A stretch of 64,000 nucleotides of DNA from Pseudoalteromonas sp. H71 (GTDB lineage Bacteria; Pseudomonadota; Gammaproteobacteria; Enterobacterales; Alteromonadaceae), in assembly GCF_001468485.1 (NCBI RefSeq), contig NZ_LODI01000005.1, forward strand, positions 3,630 to 67,629, given 5' to 3'. How positions within the stretch are numbered: position 1 is the first letter of the stretch; every line of letters starts with the position of its first letter. The notes below the pieces were generated by a model. It saw only the letters and a program-made list of their open reading frames with translations. It searched no databases and had not been told where the DNA came from. Below, piece after piece: positions 25,343 through 35,355 of this stretch. The position numbers and the translations under genes are program-made.

Positions 25343-25759
25343 TTATAAATCATTATTTCGCTCAGCAGGAACATCGGACAAATACTCTACAAACTCAACC
25401 TCAAAACCCGAAGGGTCTCTGAAGTAGATGTTTTTTCTAAATGGATTTTCAGCACCGTGCTTATATGCTGCAAAACCCGCTTTATGTAAACGTGAAACCG
25501 TATTATCTAAATTAGCCGTTACGTAAGCAAAGTGAGCAAAACCAACTTGATGTCCTGAAAGCGCTCTGTTTTCACCCTCACCATGATCGCTCATTGCTAT
25601 ATATTGCGTGTCGTCACCAAAGTGGATCCAACGCCTTGGTTTTCCATACCAATCACCCCGTCCTTCGCTTCGTATTACCCAATGCGGGAAAATAGCTTGG
25701 TAAGAACGAATCATGGTATCGATGTTTTTAACAACTAAGTTTACGTGTTCTAAATACAT
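25343..25759 (-). CDS. VOC (glyoxalase/dioxygenase fold) family protein
   Basis: 138 residues. 'LEHVNLVVKNIDTMIRSYQA' with a likely first metal ligand His4, 'HQVGFAHFAYVTANLDNT' with another, and 'FRDPSGFEVEFVEYL' with the terminal Glu form the usual metal site of the vicinal oxygen chelate fold. Substrates in this family range from methylglyoxal adducts to antibiotics, and none can be inferred here. The ATG at 25759 follows AAGGACACAGT. Confidence 0.8.
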   Translation of the reverse strand: MYLEHVNLVVKNIDTMIRSYQAIFPHWVIRSEGRGDWYGKPRRWIHFGDDTQYIAMSDHGEGENRALSGHQVGFAHFAYVTANLDNTVSRLHKAGFAAYKHGAENPFRKNIYFRDPSGFEVEFVEYLSDVPAERNNDL

Positions 25760-25932
25760 ACTGTGTCCTTGTGAGTTAATTTAAACGCATCATAAAACCT
25801 CAAGCTAACTTTAGGTAAAGTGCTTTTTTATAGTTTTTATATGTAATAGAGCAGATACACGATGATTTAAATTAAATGTGCAACACTTTCAATGCTGTAC
25901 AAAAAACACTCACAAGTATTTAGGGTTTATTG

Positions 25933-25960
25933 TTTACTTTATGTCAAAAGTCGCTAAAAT
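25933..25960 (+). promoter_or_regulatory. possible suhB promoter
   Basis: TTTACT (25933-25938), a 16-bp spacer and TAAAAT (25955-25960), about 50 bp before the suhB ATG. Reasonable match to a sigma-70 promoter, unconfirmed. Confidence 0.35.
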
Positions 25961-26009
25961 ACGCCGGCTGAAATATACAAACGTTCTTTTACAACCCAAA
26001 GGTAACTCC

Positions 26010-26813
26010 ATGCATCCAATGTTAAACATTGCGGTTCGCGCTGCGCGTAACGCAGGCAAAATTTTACTTCGCGCTAGCGAAGACTTATCAAAAGTTGAAG
26101 TGCAACAAAAAGGCGCTAACGACTTAGTAACTAATATTGATAAAGAAGCCGAAGCCGTAATCCGTGACACTATTTTACAGTCTTACCCTACTCACTCTGT
26201 TGTGGGCGAAGAACTAGGTGAACATAAAGGCAAGGATGATGATTACCAATGGATTGTAGATCCTATCGATGGAACAACAAACTTCATCAAAGGTATCCCA
26301 CATTACGCAATCTCTATTGCACTTAAAGTCAAAGGTCGTTTAGACCAAGCCGTTATTTATGATCCAATCCGTGGTGAGCTTTTCACTGCATCTAAAGGTC
26401 AAGGCGCACAACTTAACAGCAAACGTTTACGCGTAAGCAAAACAACCGTTCTTGCTGGTACAGTTTTAGCAACGGGCTTCCCTTTTAAGCATAAACAACA
26501 TACAGACGCATACACTGAAGCGTTTAAAGCATTATTTGTTCATACTGCTGATATTCGTCGTGCAGGTTGTTCTGCATTAGACATGGCGTATGTTGCAGCT
26601 GGCCGTGTTGATGGCTTTTTTGAAATTGGCTTAAAACCTTGGCACTCTGCTGCAGGCGAGCTAATGGTTAAAGAAGCGGGTGGTATGGTTGTCGATTTTG
26701 CTGGTGGTAATAACTATAACCACAGTGGCAATATCATTTGTGGCGCACCAAAACTGACTCAAGCTATTATTCGCGAAATTCGCCCAGTGTTAACTGAGTC
26801 GTTACTTCGCTAA
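26010..26813 (+). CDS. suhB: inositol-1-monophosphatase family protein SuhB
   Basis: 267 residues from the ATG at 26010, which matches the E. coli N-terminus 'MHPMLNIAVRAARNAGK' and follows AAAGGTAACTCC. SuhB is an Mg-dependent phosphatase fold that in E. coli also joins the rRNA transcription antitermination complex. Metal-site motifs 'VVGEELG' (Glu67/68) and 'VDPIDGTTNF' (Asp84, Asp87) are intact. The third metal motif, normally 'WDxAAGE', reads 'WHSAAGE' here, with His212 in place of Asp. This may lower phosphatase activity while leaving the transcription role. It appears monocistronic. Confidence 0.95.
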   Translation: MHPMLNIAVRAARNAGKILLRASEDLSKVEVQQKGANDLVTNIDKEAEAVIRDTILQSYPTHSVVGEELGEHKGKDDDYQWIVDPIDGTTNFIKGIPHYAISIALKVKGRLDQAVIYDPIRGELFTASKGQGAQLNSKRLRVSKTTVLAGTVLATGFPFKHKQHTDAYTEAFKALFVHTADIRRAGCSALDMAYVAAGRVDGFFEIGLKPWHSAAGELMVKEAGGMVVDFAGGNNYNHSGNIICGAPKLTQAIIREIRPVLTESLLR

Positions 26814-26824
26814 TAAATTGCTTT

Positions 26825-26841
26825 TACCAATATAATTGGTA
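26825..26841. repeat. short palindrome resembling joined ends of the fis-proximal repeat
   Basis: TACCAATATAATTGGTA is close to the two terminal inverted repeats of the 4871-5032 element placed back to back without the interior. Like that element, it sits just after a stop codon and before a terminator. Confidence 0.4.
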
Positions 26842-26846
26842 CAACT

Positions 26847-26872
26847 AAAAAAGGAGCCTAGGCTCCTTTTTT
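26847..26872. terminator. bidirectional terminator between suhB and the solute-binding protein gene
   Basis: A perfect 26-base palindrome centred on CCTAGG (left arm AAAAAAGGAGCC at 26847-26858), with A-run and T-run flanks, lies between two converging genes. Confidence 0.88.
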
Positions 26873-26876
26873 GTTT

Positions 26877-27689
26877 TTAAAAGTAAGGGTTTACCAATTT
26901 AATTTCAATAGTTTCCCCTTTTGTATAAGGAAGGGAGTTTAAATCTGTTGCAAAGTATTCATAAAATAGCGCATCAAACTCGCCATTTTGCTGCATTATT
27001 TCTATTCCCTGCTCAACCGCTTTCGCTAATTCGGGCTTATCCTTAGAGACAAAATAATACAACGCTGTTGGGTAGCTAATATATAAATTAGGCACAACAC
27101 GTAAATTTTTATGCTGTGGCTCTAAAAGCTCAGAATTTACTTCAATAAATGAGCGCGGAAAATAATCTATGCGGCCTTGGCTAGTAAGCACAAACATGGC
27201 TTTTAGGTTTGATAATGGCCTCACGTTTAAACCGTTATTAACCAATATGCGCATATCAGGCCAGTCGTGCCCCTGTACCGAACTAAGCTTTGATAATTGC
27301 TCAAGCGTTTTTATGTCTTTAAATTTATCTAAATTGTCTTTATTTGTAACTAGCGCTCTTTTACCGATATAACCTTTAAACAATGGGATTTTGATGGCCG
27401 TGGCTAATGACTCTCGTTCAGGGCTACTCATGCTCCAATATAAATCAAGCGAGCCGTCATCAAGTGACATTAAGTTACGCTGCTGATGCGGGTGTACGTC
27501 AACAAATTCTATTTCGGCAGGATATTGGGCTCTTATCAATGCCTTGGTTAGCGTATCATAGAGGTAATCATCACGAGCAAAATGCGCATGTTGATCTTTC
27601 GGAATTTTTACACTATTTACTTCGCTTGCTACAGCATTTCCAATCAACAAGCTAACTACGCATACGATATACTTTAATGGCAACATCAT
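26877..27689 (-). CDS. periplasmic solute-binding protein (SBP_bac_3-like)
   Basis: 270 residues from the ATG at 27689, the third codon of the open frame, with AGGTG upstream. The signal peptide is 'MMLPLKYIVCVVSLLIGNAV' with cleavage near 'ASE'. The rest has the two-lobe layout of family 3 amino-acid-binding proteins, with 'SLDLYWSMSSPERE' and 'GRIDYFPRSFIEVNSELL' in typical positions. No ABC permease or ATPase is nearby. Its start lies about 9 bp after the stop of the EAL-CBS-GGDEF gene, so the two are co-transcribed and it may act as a sensor component rather than in transport. Confidence 0.8.
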   Translation of the reverse strand: MMLPLKYIVCVVSLLIGNAVASEVNSVKIPKDQHAHFARDDYLYDTLTKALIRAQYPAEIEFVDVHPHQQRNLMSLDDGSLDLYWSMSSPERESLATAIKIPLFKGYIGKRALVTNKDNLDKFKDIKTLEQLSKLSSVQGHDWPDMRILVNNGLNVRPLSNLKAMFVLTSQGRIDYFPRSFIEVNSELLEPQHKNLRVVPNLYISYPTALYYFVSKDKPELAKAVEQGIEIMQQNGEFDALFYEYFATDLNSLPYTKGETIEIKLVNPYF

Positions 27690-27698
27690 GATCACCTA

Positions 27699-29498
27699 TT
27701 AGTAAATTACCTTTTTACTAGTTGCTAATCGCACTACTGCAGGCGCTGGGCGCCTTCGCTTGCATGTAAAAAGATAGCTATGACGAAATCGTTTGGCTTC
27801 TTTCTTTGCATCCGTTGCTAATGCTGCAACCTGATGGCTATTTTTACACTGCTGTAAATCGGGTTCAACTAATCCTATTGATAAGGTAAGTAACGGTACA
27901 AACTGCTTTTCACCTTCACGATTTGTAGCCCAATAACCTTTACTGGCTATATGGTCGGGCGTAAAAAAGGTACGAGAACGATATTCAAACTGTTCAATAA
28001 TACGGTTACAAATACTTACCGCATCATTTTGATCAAAAACAACCATAAAATCGTCACCACCAATATGCCCTACAAAGTTAGCACTATTTACACAGGCTTG
28101 CACTGTTACATCAGCCAATAATTTAATGACACTGTCGCCACTAGCGTAGCCATAAAGATCGTTAAACTGTTTAAAGTGATTCAGATCAATATAAGCTAGG
28201 TGAAATTTATTTTTATTGCGTAACCTTTGCTCTATAGCCTCGTTAATAGCGACATTACCTGGCAGCATTGTTAGCGGATTAGCGTGCTGTGCGTGGCGAA
28301 TTTTTTCTTCTGTTATGTGTTTTAAAATATCTCTTAGTGGCGCGAGCCCTAAATAATTGCTATCTCTAGTAATAACAATATGGCGCCTAATATCGAAGTC
28401 TTGCTCAGTTATTTGCTTACTCACCGTATCTAGCTTTTGGTCTTCATCAACAATTAGGGGTTGTTTATCCATTAACTCTATAACAGGGCGCTTATCATAA
28501 AGGGCATGACCGTAGGGTGCTGCAAACACCTCGGTAAGTTGGTCTTTATGTAGTAAGCCAACAGGCCGCCCCTGTTGATTGATTACTGGTATGCTGATAA
28601 TTGTTTTATCTTGCTCAAAAAGTAAATGCGCGTTTTTGCAACGGGTATCACTTGCAATAGCTTTTTGTGGCTGGCTTAGCGCACCAATTGCCATTGATTG
28701 GTCAAACTGATCACATAATTTAAATGTAAGGGCTTGTATTTGCGCAGAGCTAAAATCACGGCTTGGTTGCAAGTTAGGTCGTTCAAATAAAAAACCTTGT
28801 ACGTTATTAATGCCTAAACTTTCAACCAATGCTAGCTCTTCAGAGCGTTCAATGCCCTCTGCAATCACTAAGGTGTTTGTTGCTTTAGCTAAAACAATAA
28901 TTGATTTTAAAAACTCTTTTTTTACCTCACTTTGATCGCAATGATCGATAAAATAGCGGTCTATTTTTACATAGTCGGGACGCAGTGCCGACCACTGTTT
29001 CAAGCCAGAGTAGCCAGCCCCTAAATCATCAATCGCAATGGTAAAGCCCAGTTCTCGGTAATGCGCAATGGTTTTAATTAATAAGTCGTCGTTATCTACT
29101 TTGTCTTGCTCTGTCACTTCTATAACAACACGATTAGTCGCTAAACCAAAATGCTCGGTTAGGTGTCGTGTTTCGCCTTTTGGGTGGCAAGGATCGAGTA
29201 ACGTTTTTGGGCTTACATTTAAAAAAAGCTTACCTTGCAGATTTAGCTTAACAAAGTTTTCTATTGCTTTTGAGCGGCACAGCAGCTCTAACTCAGAAAT
29301 AAGGCCTTCTTGATGCGCAGCTTTAAATAACGAGTTGGGCATTTCTAATGGGCTACTTTGAGGACCGCGACTAAGTGCCTCATAACCAAGAATGAGCTGA
29401 CCAGATATATCTAAAATAGGCTGAAATAACGTGGTTACTTCTCCGCTATATAAAATAGCCTCTAAGGCTTGTCGTTGAAGGGTCACTACTGGGCTCAA
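27699..29498 (-). CDS. EAL-CBS-GGDEF c-di-GMP signalling protein
   Basis: 599-residue soluble protein. An N-terminal EAL domain (about 10-250) has 'LGYEALSRGP' (Glu40), 'FLNVSPKTL', 'VIEVTEQD', 'AIDDLGAGYSGL' and 'VKIDRYFI', so phosphodiesterase activity is likely. A CBS pair (about 265-395) follows. A C-terminal GGDEF domain (about 415-580) has 'AYIDLNHFKQFND' and 'IGGDDFMVVF', an accepted active-site variant. CBS pairs usually sense adenine nucleotides. The start appears to be TTG at 29498, with a GTG four codons later as an alternative. It is followed immediately by the solute-binding protein gene. Confidence 0.92.
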   Translation of the reverse strand: MSPVVTLQRQALEAILYSGEVTTLFQPILDISGQLILGYEALSRGPQSSPLEMPNSLFKAAHQEGLISELELLCRSKAIENFVKLNLQGKLFLNVSPKTLLDPCHPKGETRHLTEHFGLATNRVVIEVTEQDKVDNDDLLIKTIAHYRELGFTIAIDDLGAGYSGLKQWSALRPDYVKIDRYFIDHCDQSEVKKEFLKSIIVLAKATNTLVIAEGIERSEELALVESLGINNVQGFLFERPNLQPSRDFSSAQIQALTFKLCDQFDQSMAIGALSQPQKAIASDTRCKNAHLLFEQDKTIISIPVINQQGRPVGLLHKDQLTEVFAAPYGHALYDKRPVIELMDKQPLIVDEDQKLDTVSKQITEQDFDIRRHIVITRDSNYLGLAPLRDILKHITEEKIRHAQHANPLTMLPGNVAINEAIEQRLRNKNKFHLAYIDLNHFKQFNDLYGYASGDSVIKLLADVTVQACVNSANFVGHIGGDDFMVVFDQNDAVSICNRIIEQFEYRSRTFFTPDHIASKGYWATNREGEKQFVPLLTLSIGLVEPDLQQCKNSHQVAALATDAKKEAKRFRHSYLFTCKRRRPAPAVVRLATSKKVIY

Positions 29499-29574
29499 TT
29501 ATCATTTTGATTAGAGCAATAAAATAGCAACTGTGTATGACATATTTATTTCAAATTCTTATATTTCAGGCAAC

Positions 29575-29602
29575 AAAAAACCGCTCATTGAGCGGTTTTT
29601 TT
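29575..29602. terminator. rho-independent terminator after secF
   Basis: Stem AAAAAACCGCTCA (29575-29587) / TGAGCGGTTTTTT (29590 region to 29602), strong in both directions. On the minus strand it closes the tgt-yajC-secD-secF operon. Confidence 0.88.
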
Positions 29603-29615
29603 AATGCATTTAAGA

Positions 29616-30569
29616 TTATGGCATTGCCATTGGATCTTGATCTGCACCTTCTTTTTCTATTACTTCTGGTATTAAATCTTCTTTACTCACCCCCATTGCA
29701 AGCGCAACTGAGCTTGCAACATATACAGATGAATACGTACCAATAAATACACCAAACAATAATGCAGTAGCAAAACCATGAATAGTTTGTCCGCCCCATA
29801 CAAACAATGCAATCAATACCAAAATAGTGGTGATTGATGTAACAAGAGTACGGTTAAGTGTTTGCGTGAGTGAAATATCGATAATTTCAACGGTATCGTC
29901 GATGCGTACTTTACGGAAGTTTTCACGAATACGGTCAGATACAACAATAGTATCATTAAGTGAGTAACCTATTACCGCCAATATTGCCGCTAATATAGTT
30001 AAATCGAACTCTAAACCCAAAATTGAAAACAAACCTAACGTAATAATTACATCGTGTAATAGCGCGCCTACAGCACCAACAGCAAATCGCCATTCAAAGC
30101 GAAATGCAACGTAGATTAAGATACAAATAAGCGCAGTTAACATGGCTAGGCCACCCTGCTCTTTTAAGTCTTCACCGACACTTGGGCCAACAAACTCAAT
30201 ACGGCGCATTACTACGCTGTCGTCCGCTTTTTTTAGTGCATCAATTACTTGGTTACCAATCACTTCTGCTTTTACGTCGCTACCACGTGGAGCTAAACGC
30301 ACTAATATATCTTGGCTTGAACCAAATAATTGCACTGACGCATCAGCAAACCCATTCTCAGCTAATACATTACGCACTTTTTTAAGGTCTGCCGGCTGAG
30401 AAAACCCCACTTCTACCGCGGTGCCGCCAGTAAAATCAAGACCAAAATTCAAGCCCTTCGTGAACATTGAAACTATCGACGCTACAATTAATAGCGTAGA
30501 AAAGCCCATTGCTACTTTTCGAAGAGACATGAAACGAAGGGTTCTACTACCCAAACTTAAAATTTGCAT
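29616..30569 (-). CDS. secF: protein translocase subunit SecF
   Basis: 317-residue inner-membrane protein that with SecD uses the proton gradient to help preprotein export through SecYEG. It has six membrane segments. The first periplasmic segment starts with 'GLNFGLDFTGGTAVEVGFSQ', the SecF hallmark. 'GYSLNDTIVVSDRIREN' is the RND-type motif in TM4-TM5, and 'TSITTILVLIALFVWGG' lies in TM5. It starts 9 bp after the secD stop. Confidence 0.97.
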   Translation of the reverse strand: MQILSLGSRTLRFMSLRKVAMGFSTLLIVASIVSMFTKGLNFGLDFTGGTAVEVGFSQPADLKKVRNVLAENGFADASVQLFGSSQDILVRLAPRGSDVKAEVIGNQVIDALKKADDSVVMRRIEFVGPSVGEDLKEQGGLAMLTALICILIYVAFRFEWRFAVGAVGALLHDVIITLGLFSILGLEFDLTILAAILAVIGYSLNDTIVVSDRIRENFRKVRIDDTVEIIDISLTQTLNRTLVTSITTILVLIALFVWGGQTIHGFATALLFGVFIGTYSSVYVASSVALAMGVSKEDLIPEVIEKEGADQDPMAMP

Positions 30570-30578
30570 GTCTGCTCC

Positions 30579-32438
30579 TTAAATAGAAAGTTTATCAATG
30601 CGTTTACCACCAATAAATAAGTTGATCACCGCTCGGGTACCAACAATGGCTGTAAACATTGAAGTTAAAATACCAATAGCCAATGTAACCGCAAAGCCTG
30701 CAATTGGGCCTGTGCCCACAGCAAACAATATAATTGCCGCAATTAGCGTAGTGATATTAGCATCAAATATAGTGCTAAATGCGCTATCGTAACCAAAATG
30801 AACGGCTTGTTGCGGGCTACGACCATCGGCTAGCTCTTCACGAATACGTTCAAAAATAAGTACGTTAGCGTCAACCGCCATACCGACTGTAAGTACAATA
30901 CCTGCAATACCCGGTAGGGTTAACGTAGCACCCGGAATAAGTGACATTATTCCAACAATAAGCACTAAGTTAGCAGCAAGCGCTAAGTTAGCTACTAAAC
31001 CAAAGCCCTTGTAGTAGATAAGCATAAAGGCAAGTACAAACGCAAAACCAAGTGCAACCGCAGTCATACCCGCTTCAATGTTTTCTTGGCCTAGGCTTGG
31101 GCCTACTGTGCGCTCTTCAACAATCTGAATTGGCGCAACAAGCGCACCGGCACGAAGCAGTAAACTTAAGTTATGTGCTTCTGCTGGGTTATCGATACCT
31201 GTAATACGAAAAGAGCGATCTAAACGAGCTTGAATCGTTGCCACGTTAATAACCTCTTCGACCTTAATAGGCGGAAGTGCTTTTCCGTTTTCGTCTTTTT
31301 TACCTGATGGTTTGTATTCAATAAATACCGTTGCCATACGCTTGCCAATAGCACGCTTAGTAAAGGCATTCATTTTTGAACCCCCTTTACTGTCGAGTGA
31401 AATGCTTACCTGTGGACGTTGGTATTCATCTGCGCCAGATTGCGCGCCAGTGATGTGGCTACCTTCAAGAATAATGCGTTTTTTAAGTACTACAGGGTAA
31501 CCGTCGCGGCTCATGATCATTTCAGTACCCGCTGGGATACGGCCTTGAGCTGCTGCGCTTGGGTCAGCGTTTTCGTCTACTTCACGAAATTCAAGTGTCG
31601 CCGTAGCGCCTAAAATTTCTTTAGCACGAGCGGTATCTTGCACACCAGGTAATTGCACAATAATACGTTCAGCACCTTGGCGTTGTACGTTGGGCTCTGC
31701 AACACCAATTTGATTAATACGGTTACGAATAATTGTTTCGTTTTGCTTGATGGCGTAATCACGAATCTCTTTTAGCTTTTGCTCACTCATGGTGGCAAAA
31801 AATGCATTATCGTTACTGCTGTCATCAATGTATACGTTAAGTGGATAACGAGATTCTAGAAAGCGCTCTGCGGCGTCTTTATCTTCTTCGTTACGCATTT
31901 CAACACGCATGCGGTCAGAGCCGGCTACACGACGAACGCTGCGATAGCGAAGTTTTTCTTCACGCAGATCGCTACGGAAATCTTGTTCCATTTGCTCAAG
32001 CTGGTTATCAACCGCTGTTGCCATGTCGATTTCCATGGTGAAATGTACACCACCACTTAAATCTAGACCTAGCTTCATTGGGTTTCCACCAAGGGATTTT
32101 AACCAAAGAGGTTGAGCAGGAGCCATATTAATGGCTGAAATGTAATCGTCACTTAGCGAGTCACGCAATAAGTCTTGCGCTTTTAATTGTTCTTCAACAT
32201 TTTTGAAACGAACAAGTATTTGCCCGCCTTCAAGCTTGGTTGATTTAACCGCTACGTTATGTTTTTTAAGGGTTTCATTTACTTTGTCTACAACACTGAG
32301 ATCAACATCAGCACCTTTAGCACCCGAAACTTGTATAGCCGGATCACGGCCATACAAGTTTGGAGAAGCATATAAAAGGCCAATGGCAACCACAGCTAAA
32401 ACAAGTAAATACTTCCACACTGGAAACTTGTTTAACAC
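30579..32438 (-). CDS. secD: protein translocase subunit SecD
   Basis: 619 residues, normal length. The first membrane segment (about 10-28) is followed by a large periplasmic domain (about 30-445) beginning with the P1 region and containing '[20 protein letters not shown]'. Five further membrane segments follow, with '[19 protein letters not shown]' carrying the conserved Asp used in proton coupling. SecD pulls exported polypeptides into the periplasm together with SecF. It follows yajC with 19 bp between. Confidence 0.97.
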   Translation of the reverse strand: MLNKFPVWKYLLVLAVVAIGLLYASPNLYGRDPAIQVSGAKGADVDLSVVDKVNETLKKHNVAVKSTKLEGGQILVRFKNVEEQLKAQDLLRDSLSDDYISAINMAPAQPLWLKSLGGNPMKLGLDLSGGVHFTMEIDMATAVDNQLEQMEQDFRSDLREEKLRYRSVRRVAGSDRMRVEMRNEEDKDAAERFLESRYPLNVYIDDSSNDNAFFATMSEQKLKEIRDYAIKQNETIIRNRINQIGVAEPNVQRQGAERIIVQLPGVQDTARAKEILGATATLEFREVDENADPSAAAQGRIPAGTEMIMSRDGYPVVLKKRIILEGSHITGAQSGADEYQRPQVSISLDSKGGSKMNAFTKRAIGKRMATVFIEYKPSGKKDENGKALPPIKVEEVINVATIQARLDRSFRITGIDNPAEAHNLSLLLRAGALVAPIQIVEERTVGPSLGQENIEAGMTAVALGFAFVLAFMLIYYKGFGLVANLALAANLVLIVGIMSLIPGATLTLPGIAGIVLTVGMAVDANVLIFERIREELADGRSPQQAVHFGYDSAFSTIFDANITTLIAAIILFAVGTGPIAGFAVTLAIGILTSMFTAIVGTRAVINLFIGGKRIDKLSI

Positions 32439-32457
32439 GGGGTCGTCCTTATTATTT

Positions 32458-32793
32458 TTATAGCGACTTCATTGTGCCTTTTGGCAATACAGCAGATACA
32501 GATGCTTTTTGTACTGTCACTTCTGCTTGCTCATTTAAAGAGATAACGATGAAATCTTTATCTTCAGCAATTTTAACAATCTTACCAACTAAACCACCTT
32601 GGGTTAGTACTTCATCGCCTTTAGCCATCGCATTCATTAAGCCTTTATGCTCTTTAACGCGCTTAGCTTGTGGGCGGTAAATTAAAAAGTAAAAAACTAA
32701 ACCGAAAATAGCTAACATAATTAGCATTTCCATACCGCCACCGGCTGCAGGTGCGCCAGCTGATGCGTGTGCGTTTGAAATAAATAAACTCAT
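32458..32793 (-). CDS. yajC: preprotein translocase accessory subunit YajC
   Basis: 111 residues with one membrane segment, '[20 protein letters not shown]', followed by a cytoplasmic beta domain with '[20 protein letters not shown]', the YajC signature. It associates with SecDF at the translocon. The start follows AAGAGGAAGTATT. It lies between tgt and secD as in E. coli. Confidence 0.96.
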   Translation of the reverse strand: MSLFISNAHASAGAPAAGGGMEMLIMLAIFGLVFYFLIYRPQAKRVKEHKGLMNAMAKGDEVLTQGGLVGKIVKIAEDKDFIVISLNEQAEVTVQKASVSAVLPKGTMKSL

Positions 32794-32818
32794 AATACTT
32801 CCTCTTTAAATTTAAAGT

Positions 32819-34018
<1,200 letters not shown>

Positions 34019-34067
34019 CTAATACTATTAGCTGCGGTAAATTCGCTCGTGATAATCACCTACAACT

Positions 34068-34094
34068 AAAAACCCCAGCTAGTATGCTGGGGTT
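34068..34094 (-). terminator. rho-independent terminator after queA
   Basis: Nine-bp stem AACCCCAGC (34071-34079) / GCTGGGGTT (34086-34094), followed on the minus strand by TTTTTAG. Confidence 0.88.
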
Positions 34095-34130
34095 GAGTGT
34101 TACTTTTATTTAATAATAAATAAAACAGCG

Positions 34131-35162
34131 CTATTTACGTGTTAAAAACATAGCATCGCCATAACTAAAAAAGCGATATTTTTGTTCTATTGCAGTGTTA
34201 TAAGCACCCATAATATTGTCTTGTCCGCTAAACGCGCTCACTAACATAATCAACGTTGACTCAGGTAAATGGAAATTAGTGACCATGGCATCGACGACGT
34301 TAAATTGGTAACCCGGAAAAATAAAGATATCGGTATCGCCAAAGTAAGTATCTAGCTTGCCGCCATGTATTTTGGCAGCCGACTCTAGTGAACGCATTGA
34401 TGTGGTGCCAACAGCGATAACACGCCCGCCATTTGCTTTAGTTTGTGCAACGGCGTCTACCACATCTTGTGGAACTTCAATATATTCTGAATGCATTACG
34501 TGTTCGTCAATCGTCTCTACACGAACGGGCTGAAATGTACCTGCACCTACGTGTAACGTAACGAACGCCATTTTTACACCTTTATTTTTAAGCGCAGCCA
34601 TAAGCGACTCGTCAAAATGTAAGCCTGCTGTAGGCGCTGCCACAGCCCCAGGCTTTTCACCGTAGACTGTTTGATACCGTTCGCGATCAGCTTCATTATC
34701 TGGTCGGTCTATATAAGGCGGTAATGGCATGTGGCCAATATCGTTAAGTGTATCGAGTACATTTTTGCTGTGATCAAATTCAAGTTCGAATAAAGTATCG
34801 TGACGGGCAATCATAATGGCTTTAGCTTTGCCTTCTAAAATAACCTCATTACCTGGTTTTAATGATTTACTTGCACGAACATGGGCAAGTACGCGGTGCT
34901 CATCCAATACCCGTTCTACAAGGACCTCAACCTTACCGCCCGATGCTTTTTGACCAAACATACGCGCAGGTATTACTCGCGTATTATTAAAGATGAGTAA
35001 GTCGTTTTCGTTAACTAGCTCAAGAATATCACTAAATACTTTATGGCTTATCTCACCTGTTGGACCATCAAGGCTTAATAAGCGGCTGCTCGTACGATCT
35101 TTTTTTGGAAAGCGAGCAATTAATTCATCGGGTAAGTCAAAACTAAAGTCAGCTACGCGCAT
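34131..35162 (-). CDS. queA: S-adenosylmethionine:tRNA ribosyltransferase-isomerase QueA
   Basis: 343 residues starting '[19 protein letters not shown]'. QueA transfers the ribosyl group of SAM onto preQ1 in tRNA to give epoxyqueuosine, acting after Tgt. Conserved family blocks are '[18 protein letters not shown]', '[16 protein letters not shown]', '[14 protein letters not shown]' and '[17 protein letters not shown]'. It lies directly upstream of tgt as usual but has its own terminator, so the coupling is only partial. Confidence 0.98.
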   Translation of the reverse strand: MRVADFSFDLPDELIARFPKKDRTSSRLLSLDGPTGEISHKVFSDILELVNENDLLIFNNTRVIPARMFGQKASGGKVEVLVERVLDEHRVLAHVRASKSLKPGNEVILEGKAKAIMIARHDTLFELEFDHSKNVLDTLNDIGHMPLPPYIDRPDNEADRERYQTVYGEKPGAVAAPTAGLHFDESLMAALKNKGVKMAFVTLHVGAGTFQPVRVETIDEHVMHSEYIEVPQDVVDAVAQTKANGGRVIAVGTTSMRSLESAAKIHGGKLDTYFGDTDIFIFPGYQFNVVDAMVTNFHLPESTLIMLVSAFSGQDNIMGAYNTAIEQKYRFFSYGDAMFLTRK

Positions 35163-35355
35163 AGTTGGTAATCCACATCATTAAAAATCGCGCCAAGTGT
35201 ATATCTATCGTCAATTAAGCTCAAGAAGCCAGCTCAACTTCTGTAAACCTAAGCGTCCTTCTATTCAAAGTGATTATTCAAATCTACTTGTTCTTGCTAA
35301 CAAAACTCATTACCCTTAGGAATGGTAGTAAGTTACGATTTTTAGGACCTCCTGC

